A stretch of DNA of 64,000 nucleotides, taken from positions 5,580,001 to 5,644,000 of the forward strand of contig CP053157.1 of NCBI GenBank assembly GCA_014607495.2, written 5' to 3'. Source of the DNA: Carposina sasakii. Lineage: Eukaryota; Arthropoda; Insecta; Lepidoptera; Carposinidae. Numbering within the stretch: the stretch's first letter is position 1; the number at the start of each line of letters is the position of its first letter. Made by a program: the position numbers and the translations under genes. The notes beneath the pieces are model-generated. The model was not told the DNA's origin, did not search any database, and worked only from the letters and a program-made list of their open reading frames with translations. Shown here one piece after another: positions 1 through 12,600 of the stretch.

Positions 1-3000
1 TTCGCGTTTATAATATTAGTAGGATAGAATAGGATTTTGATTAGCATAATATGTTATAGGCACCTACTATTGCTACTGCTACTCCTACTGCACCAGCTGC
101 TAGTTGAAGTACTATTGGTACTTGAAGTTTCTTCCTAACTTTTCTGTAGTAGAATCTGAGATGAGACATTAAAAGGTACACATGATTCATCTACACGCCC
201 CGCAGTGAAATTAACTTACATAAACTATAAAGCTTTCACGAGGTGATGTGTCTTAAACATCATTTCTGAGAAAATTATTCGGCAACTGGAACTTTGTCAA
301 TTTCCGTAAAATTTGTAGAGTAGAACTTTGAATATGTAACATTTCATAGAATCACGCTTTGACGTCCGCTGATACACGCCACATGTTAAAAAACGTCATT
401 TATTAATTTATGAATCACAGATTCATTCTGATATCCCTTAAAATTTTTCCTTTTCCACTATTTTTACTTAAGCTTTTCGCAGCTTAATCCCTGCATAGGT
501 ATATACTATCATCCAATTATAGATTCCATTACTTCAAATTACTGGCTGATCACATGAGAAAACTACAGTCTTTCCTTCATTTCGTATGGCTTTTTCAGGC
601 TAGTAGTTTTCGCTTATAAGTGATCAGTATGACCAATTCGCCATTGGTCGGAATTCTTAGTATTACAGATTGCATTTACAAAGTCCCCTTCGAGATTCTA
701 CATTTCTAGCTATCCCATTTTGAGAATACAACCGTGTTTATAGGTACCTATGTGTTCACAGGAACCATTTAGGTATTCACTCGCCGGATGCTGACTTCTA
801 ACTTTATCAGTTTATGTTCTGGTCAGCTTCATGTTGCGTGCTATGTCTACCTCTTATCAAGAGCCTGGTCAAATTTAGTCTCAGCACTTAATTAATTACC
901 CATTTTAATCAGTACAGTTTAGTCTGGCACAAGCGGCTATGATGGAACTAATTATATGAATGAAAAAGAGTTTAAATTTAACCTTAATGGTCGTTTTAGC
1001 ATTTTAAGGTAGCTGTATGTCTGTACCCTTGCATTAAAGTATTATATAGGTACTTTGGTTGTCATCTTCAAGACTACACTGGGTATTACCACCTTAAAGC
1101 TCATAAAGAAATCTTTTTTATCTAGTTATTTGTAGTTTACCTTTATTAAGCTAGTCTTCTTAATTTTGCCTTGGGTAGCAAGCATAAACGTTTGGACTAC
1201 ACTTATACTTCTCTTCCCCAATAACAGATAGTTGATTCAGTTGTCTACTCTTTTCAAGCGGATTAAAAATACCCTGAAAAGATATCGCGAGCACTTCGGT
1301 AGAGGTATTCTCTGATTTTATACATTACAAAAACGTTTTTAATACATCCTACCAGAGTACTTACATTTTGAGCCAAGGTTACACGCGGTTATCGTATCCC
1401 ATTGTTTCCTCACACTATAGAGTAGGTACGTACTGTTGTGCTCACTGACAATTAGCAACTTTGTCCTACTGGCAAGAGCCTAAATTCTCAGAAGATATAG
1501 TTACCTGATAATGATACCTACTTCATCATCTTATAACCTTAGTCGCACTCAGAGACAACCTTTGCTATACAAGAAATGATTTAACAGTTCGCAAAGTAAA
1601 TCTTGCCTTCACTGCTCATATTCATATTACTGAGTCAATTTATTTATTCAGTCAATAAGATATCTAGCCAATAAAAAAATAGATGCCCATCTAGGCTGAC
1701 TTTTATGCGGAAGATAACCATGGAGCCGATCTCATCGCATCTCTGTCTTGATTCAAACTTTCCATTGAATTATTTGCCAAAAATCTTTTATCTTATAATC
1801 GTAGTAGTTATCTCCTTTTGCAAGTGAAACTCTCTAGTTTAGTGTAAATATATTGTTGTATAACAAGATAAGTGGGTTATTGAATTCTGTACCGGATCCA
1901 CGGAATCACTTCGTCGACCGGATCCGTAACAGACAGAATTGGTTTGCAAAATGTTGTTTTCTCCTCCTGATAAAGAATTTTCAACGTAAGTACTGACCAG
2001 CGCGGCGCGTGTAAATATATTTTTTATTCTAAGTTTGAATTGGGTTACCAAAGTTCAGTGGCGCTTAGCAACCAATGTAGCTAACGGTAATTCAATACGC
2101 TAGATTAGTAAGTGCAGTGCAAATGCGAATAGTTTGTTTATAATTATTATGAAACTGTTGCTACCTGGGATGGTAATTTCAAACCATTTTTAAACAGCAC
2201 GTGTATACACACTGAAAAAGGACAATAAACTTGGTATCTAAAAAGCTTCTTTATGTGTGAGGTCAATGACATTTCTACACTTTCACATGTCTTTTTGTAA
2301 GTGAAAATTTGGTACTTATTAAAAATTGGTAATTTTATTAGGGATGAAAACTTCCACTATTTACAAAAAAAAAACAAGTTACCTACTTATCGATTCAGTT
2401 TTTCCTCAAGTTTACTAACAATCAAAGTACATGGGCGGCCGCCCCGTTATTTTGCACAATAAGAAAGAAATAGAAATACTTGCCAAGTACGAAATCAGCT
2501 TGTAAATCAGGAGTTTCGTACAATCAATTATGGCTCTAACTATGAAACTAACTTGATTATAGGACCAAATTAAATTTCCATCTGACCTCTAAAAACATAG
2601 TTACAATAGGTATTCCACAAAGCAACTGTAAATAAAATTGTAAAATTGTTTGCTAAGTATATATTTTTGGTTTTCAGAGTTTTCCTATATATTCAGTCTA
2701 AAACATTGCTTCTTGCCAAATTGATTCCAGAACAAAGAGAAGTTTTATTTGCCCTGTGAAATCGGAAAATATGCGACAATGTGGCTTAAATTATGTTGAG
2801 TCACAAGACGTAGAACGAAATAGATGTGTAACAAAGTGATCCTAATGAGGCATTTATCTTTATGTTTTTAGGCATGGGACCCCAAAAACTAAAGCAAATT
2901 TGATAAATAGTATCTCTTTAGATATCCCGGTGAATGAACGCTCGGGCCAACGAACGGTCTTTCGCGAAATCTCCGATGTCGTCGGAAATAACCTTAATTC

Positions 3001-3660
3001 AGACAAGAATATATTTCTGTTATAAAGCTGATGTGACTTCCGTGTGACGCTTCGAATTTTGTCACGCTCCGCTATCATGTCTCTTTGCATGTCTTTACGT
3101 GAGCTAGTTTTTATAGGATCGGGATAAAAAATAAGTGAAAGAATAGGTAGTATTTGGAGATAATAAAGACTGTGTAAAAAAGGTAGAGGTTTAAAAACAA
3201 AATTACGTGAAGCGAGCTATTAGTTTCAAAGTCCATGTTTGTTGATGATTTGACGTGATTTTACTCTAAGATAGTATTCGGATGACTTCAATGTTCAGAT
3301 GGTGCCTTTTGCGTATTTGTGTCCTACGTACCTCTACGTTTATTGCTAGAAGGTTAGAAAGATGTTTACGTGTAGAAAAGGACGATTGGTCCTACAATCT
3401 TATTTAGGGACTTAAAGTTTTTGGTTACATAGTCGCCAGCCACGATAGGTATCCGTAAAATTTATTTTTAGTTAGGCTTACAATGCTATAAAGATTCCAT
3501 TTTAAGCCAATGAGCCCAATGCTCTCTTTTTTGGTTTAAAAGCGTTATTTACCGAATGAGAGCGTTGAATTATTCTGGGTTCAAACAATGTTAGATTTCA
3601 TGACGAAATCATGACGTTTTCTTCTACACTTCGCGTTGTTTTGTAAATTTAAATTTTAAC
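1..3660. other. AT-rich noncoding upstream DNA
   Basis: No open frame here looks coding: the short frames lack codon bias, recognisable domains or splice-compatible ends. I see no RNA gene. A cluster of GGATCC and GTCGAC sites near 1893-1928 looks like a chance restriction-site cluster, not a vector. Confidence 0.6.
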
Positions 3661-3735
3661 GACTCGTTGGCTCGCTACATTATACATACTCGTACGCAGG
3701 AACTTAGTTACTTACATTGTTGCTTTTTCACGATT

Positions 3736-3890
3736 AAGCCTAGGGTTTTCCACCTGTCACTACTAACCGAACTTGTACATCTCAACTATACCCTCAAAAT
3801 TGGTCAGAAGTGGCACCATGTGGTTCTATCGGCCCTTGGTGCTCTGCCTACCCCGTAAGGGGTAAAGGCGTGATTATATGTATGTATATA
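3736..3890 (+). repeat. SINE-like dispersed repeat, copy 1
   Basis: The stretch from 'cacctgtcactactaaccg' to the end 'ccgtaaggggtaaaggcgtg', followed by ATGTATGTAT, is nearly repeated at 21965-22207 (+) and, reversed, at 60427-60655. The simple-repeat tail and dispersed copies fit a retroposed short element. The 63-residue frame over it is not a gene. Confidence 0.75.
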
Positions 3891-4401
3891 AGCCTAGGGT
3901 TGCTAACCCCACATTTCAAAACCTAGAATTACAAGTTTGTAATGCAAATTGAGCAATGTCTACCTCCTTGGAATTCCAATGTTTTCTAAACTTCTTGCTG
4001 GAAAAACCTGGCGAAGTGCCTGCCTCTCAAATGGACCAATCATGTGATACGATTGGTCCGAGTTAGCCTCACGTTGAACACGCCGCATGCCTTTGTAATC
4101 TAGATCTGGATGTCGTTGTTAATAGCAAGCCATTACGTTTGCATGCCAAGCTGAATGTTATGAATGGTTAAACGATTTAATTATACAGGTATGGCAAAAA
4201 AATTCTATACCTACATACAAATATAGTAGGCATACGAGTTAACTTCTTGGCACTGTTTTGTCTAATCGTTCCTATAAGTTTTTCCGGAGTAGAGTAGTGA
4301 CTGTATGATGCTCTACAGTCATGTCTTCCTCTGGCTATCGTGAGTATCTATCAAAGTTTTTGAAGATTTTTTTGTTTAACAAAGTTGTACCTAAAATACC
4401 T

Positions 4402-4472
4402 GTTATAAACATTAGGTACATACTATTTAAAAACATTTTTTTTGTTTTTAAATAGTACCTAATGTGTATAAC
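4402..4472. repeat. Palindromic hairpin element
   Basis: Two arms of about 30 bases, reading attaggtacatactattta and taaatagtacctaatg, face each other around a T-rich loop. This resembles a small palindromic MITE remnant. Confidence 0.6.
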
Positions 4473-4838
4473 AGCAATTCAAATGCTGCAGTAAACGCAT
4501 AGGGCACGTCATAAAGTTCCAATGACGTCAGGGTAATAATATTAGTCACTTATAGAACGTATTTTTTTGCAAACACGCATGTAATTAATCGATGAAAAAA
4601 AATCATGATTAAGGAAACATGAGATAATGTTTGTTAGGTAAAAATATTAATTAGGCATCTAAAAGTGCTATGTGGCCATTGGACTTTGTATTCTGTACAC
4701 TGACGTTTATTCACCACTGGAATGGATGTAGTTTAGTTCTTTTTGTGCATTTTGTTGTTAGCGGTCTGCTAAGTGTCCTCTGAAATTAGTACGTGATTAT
4801 ATGTTTTCTTTTCCACGATGTAAACGTCAAAATTAGTT

Positions 4839-4905
4839 TTCGGGAAAGTTCCGGCGGCGGCGCTTCGAAGATATAAATACCTAGAGTTTCGCAGAAATGT
4901 GCAAA
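4839..4905 (+). promoter_or_regulatory. Putative heat-shock-type promoter (HSE plus TATA)
   Basis: TTCggGAAagTTC at 4839-4851 matches the three-unit alternating heat shock element exactly. A TATAAATA box follows at 4872-4879, about 20 bases downstream, and a start site would be expected near 4900. A further TTCGAAG lies between them. No recognisable heat-shock coding region follows: the first downstream ATG meets a stop after two codons and a MITE starts at about 5002. It may be an orphan promoter, the promoter of a noncoding RNA, or a truncated gene copy. Confidence 0.45.
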
Positions 4906-5001
4906 TTACACACAAACTTTTCTCTAGTCAGTCCCATGCGGTAAAGGAAGAGCCTACTGCCACTTGATAATGTTTGGAAAAGCTAGTCCGATGGCTATTC
5001 A

Positions 5002-5290
5002 GGGGGTCAATTCTTGATTTTTTAAAGCCGAAATGCAACCACTAACGTACCGTTAAATAAACGCAGATCGAAGCAATATATACTTATACTTACCGCTTGA
5101 GTAATAAATTAATAATGTATATTTTAGCACGCATCTGTCGCGAGTTTGCAAGAATAAAAACAAATATCAGTCTCTTGATAAAATGTGTCTAATTACGTCA
5201 CCGTAAAGTAATGATTGCTTTGTTCTGAGCGTCTACAACGGTTCCGTTTCGGCTTCGTTCCAACTTGAGACTTTTCGAGAATTGCCACCC
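5002..5290. repeat. MITE with GGGGGCAATTCTTG-type ends, copy 1
   Basis: It starts with gggggtcaattcttga and ends with tcgagaattgccaccc, imperfect inverted ends. Most of the interior recurs in reverse orientation at 43829-44104, including a shared cacgcatc...cgcgag core and the gttccgtttcggcttcgttcc block. Two copies in opposite orientation with shared ends support a nonautonomous DNA transposon. Confidence 0.75.
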
Positions 5291-5299
5291 AGGTCAAAT

Positions 5300-7850
5300 A
5301 TAGCTTCGAACATTCACGAGCAGAATTCGAGAGTTCAGGTATACCAGCAAATATCTAGGGAGTTCTGCGTATCTGTTTTGAATACTGGTCCATATCATGA
5401 ACGAAGAATATGGAGCATGTGGCTTAAATGTTCTTTCTGATAAAAATAAGGGTCATAGTTGCGCGGATGATGAACGGGGGGTTATAGTAGATGCAAATGT
5501 TATATGATGATTGGTTAATATTGCACTGCAAAGACTCCATTGGCGGGAGGTATATTACGTATTGATCGTCGAATTGTTTATCGAATTTCCTCTATGTTTT
5601 TCCCTTATCATGTAAACCAAGAAGTAGCTATATATACCAGTGTACATCGATTCATAGATATGTTGCACCTTTGTGATCTTAGGTAGGAAGAAACTCTACC
5701 TACAATACTTAGCTTATTATCTATTATAGATAATAGATAATTATAATAAGGGCGTTACTTTATTTAGGACTGTGTGTTAACCAAGTTACAGTAAGTGTGC
5801 AGGTAACGTAATTATGTTTTGAATGTTGTAAACCGTAGGGCTCGCGAATTGCGTATAAGTTTCGAGGTATACTCGCATGCGTTTTGGATTTATTGTTTAG
5901 CAATGTTTCACCTTAACAAATCCATCAGTAAAACAATTAACTATCTGATGTACTTATTTCATAGCCTCATAATAACAGATTCCCACAGATTTGTATTCTA
6001 GGATAAATTTAAATACCTACTTAGACAAGACTTAATTACATTTAATTATTATAATTACTATTATGCTGCAGACAATCTTCATCATTTCAATCATTAGGAT
6101 TTAGTGCACTGCTGCGAGGCACAGCATAATTTTTTTATACTTAGTCCTATCTGTTTTTGAAAGATCCACAAATTAACTCTACAGACTTTACTGATCAAGA
6201 TTAAATTGGCAATCTTAATTCATCCTTATTTATTTATGCAATAATTTGGTATAAATAAATCTGCGGGGCATGATTGTTTCTCTATTATAAGTATACTAGA
6301 ATCTATTATTAATGGAATAGATGGAATGTTTAAGTTGATCCATGTTACAAATAAATTAGTTTATGTCAATTAAAAAAGAAGAAAACCAGTATTTTTGTTT
6401 ACTTATGATAAGCTTACAATTAAATTTCCATACAAACTCGTCCTTGTTTCTACTACTCATATTATTTATATGCAAGTCTTCATCATTTCATTACTACGAA
6501 ATCTAGTTAAGGCGACTATTTAAAATTACCTAAAAAAAACTTTATTGCCACCTAATAAAATATTGCATTGAATAAACTATTCAAAGTGCGTATCAGTAGG
6601 TACTAGAAGCCCGGTCATAAAATTTGTTATGATGATAGGTTATAGATAACAAAGTACCTATAGAAACTAGCTCAATGTTACCAGTAAATCGATCGTTAAA
6701 CCTCTTCGTTTGTTGACAATTTGTTGATTGTCCATTTTAATAATCTCGAATTAAGTACATAGATTTATAATCTTCTATGATGCTCTTGGAGTGAAAAAAA
6801 AACGTATAATACTACAGCTGCTACACGATAAGAATAATATTGAGAGAGTAAATAATTGTACCTATAGAATTCATGGTTAAATCCCAATATATTTTTGAGA
6901 CAGGTAACATTCCAGAAGATGTAGAGAACAGAACCACAAAGTAATTGCCTATCTATACTGTGAACAGTGTGAACTAATTTAGTTAAATCCATAAATTAAC
7001 ATCCAAATCAAATAAAAATTAATAACTGTAAAATATCTATCAAATATCGACTATTTCTTAATAACCTCTACATTAAATAGGAGGAATCGAGGAATTTGAT
7101 TATTCAGTATAACTAAACTATATTGGTTCAAATATACCAAAAACTTTTCTTCATTATAAACCATCTAATTTGCACCCAGTGGAGGTAAAATATCTATTTT
7201 CAACCAATAACCTAATCTAATTACGCGAGTTTTAAATAACACTTCCGTCTTGCTCATCTCGAATAGAATGAATTAGATTATGAGATTGAGTTTATGTACG
7301 TAAAACATGGTTTCCATAGTCCTCCATAATAGGCACGCTGTTGCGGAAACTACAATTAAAAATAATAAGCTAGTAGGTCGAACGTGCCCAACATGTTATT
7401 CAGGCATGGCAAATCTTTATCGCGGATAACTGCGTCTTAGATTTCAGATAAGTGTAACTTTACCTTCTTGTGGTTTTCAGAATCGCAATAGGTAATTGTT
7501 TTCCCAATATTTTGTATAACTACAACGGTATTTAACGGTGTACTACACTGCTTAAAAGTGATATACCAGCTAAATGGTAAATATCACGGAATTTACCATT
7601 TAGCTATGGAATACTTATCTGACAAATTTGGGTAACTTTTAGCTTAAACAACGTTTAAATTATTTCGTAGTGACACGGAAAAGGTTTTGAAACCATCGTA
7701 AATCTGCGATCGAACAATTCTAAACAATAACGCCATTACGTCATCTACAAAACTTTATATTACGTGCACTATGCATCTATTTAAATATTTTCTTGAATTG
7801 TTTCGGTAACTCTATATTGCCGAACTATTTAATTCAAATTCTGAATAATT
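5300..7850. other. Noncoding AT-rich DNA
   Basis: No supported gene. Just after the MITE, GAAcaTTCacGAG near 5308-5320 again resembles heat shock element units. A small hairpin with arms agctaaatggtaaat / atttaccatttagct lies near 7570-7610. Confidence 0.5.
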
Positions 7851-7852
7851 TA

Positions 7853-7923
7853 ATGATTAGAAATTAAATGAACATTTTATAAGATCCATCATCTTATAAA
7901 ATGTTTATTTAATTTCTAATCAT
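7853..7923. repeat. Near-perfect palindrome, 71 bp
   Basis: Arms starting atgattagaaattaaatg and ending in its reverse complement pair around a five-base centre. This fits a palindromic MITE. It lies upstream of the Kir gene A first exon. Confidence 0.7.
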
Positions 7924-8281
7924 GAAATTAAAACTAAACTAAAACTAACTAAATATATACACATATAGGTAATAGGTATTAACTAAAAATCTCCAATTTT
8001 GTGAAAAAAAAGAAGATACCTGTACATATTTGTAAGAAAAGCATCGCATATACATATACTATATTAATCATTCATTCATTACTATATGCACCAACATGTT
8101 GTCATTAAAATGGTCAAAGATCTCTAATTTGTAAAATTAGTCACGTTTCAAAATCATGGTCTATGAATTCAAAGAAAATGATAATTTTCAAAAATGTACC
8201 ATGGCCTATATCTTATGTCTATTATAAATGCGATATGGTCCAGTTGAAATGAACCGACATGGTCTCTGGAACATTGACCCA

Positions 8282-8345
8282 TATAAATGTGGGCCACTTG
8301 GCAGTGGCAGCCGCTCGCTAATATTGCGCCCGCGCCGGTCGCTCG
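8282..8345 (+). promoter_or_regulatory. Possible core promoter for Kir gene A exon 1a
   Basis: TATAAA at 8282-8287 precedes a distinctly GC-rich block (8315-8345) in otherwise AT-rich DNA, with a CAGT at 8302. It lies about 0.9 kb upstream of the ATG at 9232. This is a weak inference from composition and spacing; the start site could lie elsewhere. Confidence 0.25.
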
Positions 8346-9231
8346 ACTGAGTAGGAGTCACATTTCTCTATTTTCAATCACTTCCCGCTATCTAACACTA
8401 AAATAATTCACAGTTAGCGAGCGATTTTATATGAAAAAAGTTATAAATGTTTGTCTAAAAATTGTGTATTGATAAATGGTAGCGCTGTTGCCATGTGGTT
8501 GCCAGAAAGTTTAAAAGTAATACAAATACAATATGATTTTATCACCCTTTCTATAAACTTAACGAAACAATCGAAAATAAATTAGATACATACAATTAAT
8601 TTTTATAAGAATTCATCTAAGTAGGTTAATCAGAAGTTATTAAAACTTTTACAGTAATGTCTAAATGTTAATGTAGCATACATTTTTCTTTCAAGGCTTT
8701 AATGAAATTACAAACCTAGCTTGGGCTCAGAATTTCTAGTGTTTAAAACGCCTTTCTCTTCAAATAATTGCTATAGTGAAAACTATATTAGAAAGGCGTA
8801 TTAAATTTTAGCTAACAGCCTCCTCTATTTAGTTTTAGAAATCTATGAGTACATTGAATTAACTCGCTGGACCGTGAACGTAATAATGACTGCATTACAC
8901 ATTAGTAAGGATGTAATTTTCAATTTGGACGTTATGCGAAATTCGTGTAAAAGTAAAAGTAAAGATTTCTCCAACATTAATGATGAGGTCTCTATTGTTA
9001 AGCACTCAGCTTCGTGTACTCACGGTTCTAACATTCATGTCCATAATGACTTACGAGCTCTCTCTCTTTGTTTCAGTGTCAACATTTCTATCCCAAACAT
9101 TATGATTTACAAATGGATATTATGATAAGAGTGAAGTGTTGTCAAGAAACTAAAAACCCAAAGTGACGAAGTGCCCCTAGGTGTCTGTAGTGCTACGTTC
9201 CGCTTCCACCATTCTCCATTTAGTGTTCAAA

Positions 9232-9602
9232 ATGTCCGACAAAACCACTTCGTCGGTCGGTCCGAGAAGCTTTGAGACAATTTCGGAAGAAGATTTGACG
9301 TCACCGTGGGATAAGTTACTCGACGATGTAAAAACTGCCGTTCCTACAATTATAAAGACAAACGCATCAAGTACAGCGATCTCGAGGTGTGCAGATGGAG
9401 TATCTTTGCACCCGGAGGCTAATCTAGATGCGAACAAGCTAACTCGTTCGAAGAGTTTGAATCAGCGGAGGAACAGCAGTGGCTTACTGAGCAGCTTTCC
9501 ACGGCAACTGAGGCTTTCTCTCCGGGGAGTCCGCAGTGAACCTTCAAGTGTCAAAGATGTGCCGACGACAAGAAACGATAGCTCCCTCAATTTACTTCTT
9601 AG
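9232..9602 (+). CDS. Kir gene A, first coding exon 1a
   Basis: ATG at 9232 in a good insect context (caaaATG) opens 123 codons plus two bases (AG), ending at a strong GTAAGT donor (9603). The phase-2 end fits the exon at 31012, whose first base completes AGA. The encoded N-terminus is cytoplasmic, hydrophilic and Ser/Arg-rich, with an RRNSS site resembling a PKA consensus near residue 80. The frame is open further upstream to 9181 without an ATG, so 9232 is preferred. Joining rests on phase, strand and the absence of any other partner, not on transcript evidence. Confidence 0.78.
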
Positions 9603-12600
9603 GTAAGTTTTTACGATTCTACCTATACACAGGTGATTTTTTGTCGTCAACGTTCTCGAAAACTACGGAATCTCCTCATCATCACGATTATTTTTCTCCA
9701 TGGAAGCATATCTGGGAAGTGTTTGGTTCCCAAGATAGTAGGGTTGAGTAAATAGACTGCGTTTTTCTACATAAATGCACATTGACCCGCGTAGCAAGAT
9801 TTTTTCACGAGAAATAATTAATATCTGTCTATGAAAAAACTAGCATAAACACTAATAAATTTCATCCGATCAAGTATTTTTTTTTTCAAAAAAATTTACA
9901 TCGTTTCCTAGCATTTTTTTTGCATAATCTTAATTTATTTGCTGTATACCTTACCCTTCGTTCGTTAAGGGTGGCAACGAAAAAACACCCTGTATACAGG
10001 GTGTAGGTGACAGCCAGGCAAATACTGAAATTCTGAACAAGTACCATTCTGTTGAGTTATACGACAGTGTTATTACTCGCAGGAAATGTATTTTTGATAT
10101 GATTTTCAGTAATTTTTGCTCTCCGCGCTAATTGTATCGGAAGATTCTGTGACTAATGAAATGGGCGTATTAGTTATTATGTGACCCATTTCTGTTTTTT
10201 GGATCAATTGTGACTCTCCATTAGGGTTGATCAGTTTTTTGAAATTTTTTGAGGGCAACTTTTTTTTGATAATCATCTTTTGGTTAAAATGTTGTTATTA
10301 TGTCATTATTTAAGGCATAATTAAACGAACTAAACAATTTTTTTCCTGAAAATATGAAAAAAACATCGGAAAATTGCGGAGTGTTTTCCACCTCAGAATC
10401 ATGGTCTGAAGTGATGGTATCAATATTTGCCTGGCTGTCACAAACACCCTGTATAACTCTGCTCTTAACATTCGCAAGTACTATCACGTATTATGTTACT
10501 TTACCCAATAGGGAAATACCCTAATCCAATGATAAAAGTTGATCTTTCCTTAACATATTTCTTAACTTGCATTACTCTATCGTATCTACGAGTATATGCT
10601 TTCGTAATTTAACACCATGTTTAGTCATTCTGTAAATTAATAAATATAAACTGATTAGCTCACTGACGCATTTCCAGCCATATCTCTCGGCAATTTTCTT
10701 TGGAAATATTATACAGAGGCCAAGGACAGGGACGCCCACAGTCCCACATGGCTTCTGCCATGATTCTGCAATCTCCACGTTTATTGCATTTCCTTGCCTA
10801 TAGCAATTAAATAAAAGCCTTCAGTTTTATTTGCAACCTCCGTGATTAGAGATGCGTAAGGTTTTCATATTGGCTAATTTGGATTCTCGCAACGCATCGG
10901 TGCCGTGCACATTTTCTTTGTTCATCTATTGACATGTTATTGCAAGCAAATCAACGTGTACTGCTGCATTAAATCGTTTTCCCCAAAATCTTTTCCGGGA
11001 TGCAGATCTTCAAATTACAATCGCTTAATTTGGTTAAGGAAATCTTACGTGTGCAGATTCTTAAATATGGTTATTAGCTTGCAACTTTCTATACAAACTT
11101 GCCTGGAAGGAAACGGACGTCCTTGAATGAGTTGCAAAGTAATGATTGACGGGAAACCGGCGCCGGCGCAAATCTAGTCGCCAAAAACAATGCTTCATTG
11201 ACAATTATCGGAATACCGCTTTATGTCACTTGTAACGTCTAGCCAGGGTCATCTGTACTCGGAATTATCCTCTTTTGTGTCGTAAAGTCACTTTGTAATT
11301 ATTGAATTGTATCAGGCGTCACTATTCGGAAGTTCAAATCTCTATTGAGGGATCGCCCGCCACCGGGCCCTATACCCTCCGCTGACCCTCGGATCTGCCT
11401 ACTCATGATCACGAACACAAGACACTACAGTCGCAACGAGAAGCCAGATCCAAGCACCTAGCATGCTATAATAATATATAATAATACATAGCTGCTAATC
11501 CGAAAACCAATTAAAATTTTAATCGACATATGTTTCGCCAACACCCGTGGCATCATCAGGATTAGTTTTCCATGTTAGTTCTATCTACCGAACTTTGTAA
11601 TTTCTTTGTATCATTTCGTTTCATTGTACCAGCATTATACAATTTGTTTTGAGGAATATGTGCTTTGGTATATATGTACTCCTTTTTGTAAATTGCCAGC
11701 TCTGGATGGTTTTGATAACTGAGATATAAGAAAACCTGAAAATATCAATCCTTCTGTAAATCGAGACAACTCTAGACAAGCTGTCGGAAAATGGAGATCG
11801 GTTGACCTTTTTGTACCATTGTAAATCAATGTAATGTATCTGACTGGTACTACCAGCGCAACTAATAAACACGTATATTATTTCAGTTACTAATGGATTG
11901 TTGTAGTACCTGCTGAAATAACTCTAATAAATTTTATTGTCAGTGACGAAATTGCCGGTCTTCCTCCCCTTATACAGTTTAATTCTAATTATGTATCGAC
12001 GTGCTATTGGCTAAATAAACCGTACAGATTCTTAGCACGGTTGTACTAAGAACAGTACGAGGCCATTCACTCCATAGCTTCTTAGTACCTACGTGTTGGC
12101 TGTTTCAATATCTATAAGTGACTTTGTCTATGTGTGGGTCTAAAATTTTAAAACTAATATTTGAGTTATCTAGGGTTGCCAGACCACTGCAAAGTATCGT
12201 CTATTTTAATCGACATATTATCAAGGATAGACTATGGGCAAAAGCCCCCCCTTATGGCAGAAGCCTTGTGGCGAGCCCTTGGGTAGTCCAGCGGTGAACT
12301 GCAATAGGCTGATGTGATGATGATGTGATTAATCAAGAATCTTCATTTGGTCTTTCCAAATGTAACAAAAAAGTTTTGTTTACATCTCAAGAGATACAAT
12401 CTCTAATCTCTCTCTCTCAGCCTCTAATAATCTCTGGATTATTCACCTACTTAGTGATTGACAATATTTTTCATACTGGGGACTTATTATTGGCATAGTT
12501 TTAAGTCATATTTGTTATTAATTTGTTACTAGAAATTTCGCTGTTAGTCCTCCTAAAAAACAATAAACTTTAATTACCAACCCTAACTTGTGTAGTGTAG

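Noticed and set aside
1885..1930. Cluster of GAATTC, GGATCC and GTCGAC sites resembling a cloning linker
   Set aside because: Sites are separated by ordinary sequence with no vector flanks; chance is adequate.
8874..9125. 83-codon frame just upstream of exon 1a
   Set aside because: No codon bias, no splice-compatible end to exon 1a in frame, and no recognisable content; probably leader or intergenic.
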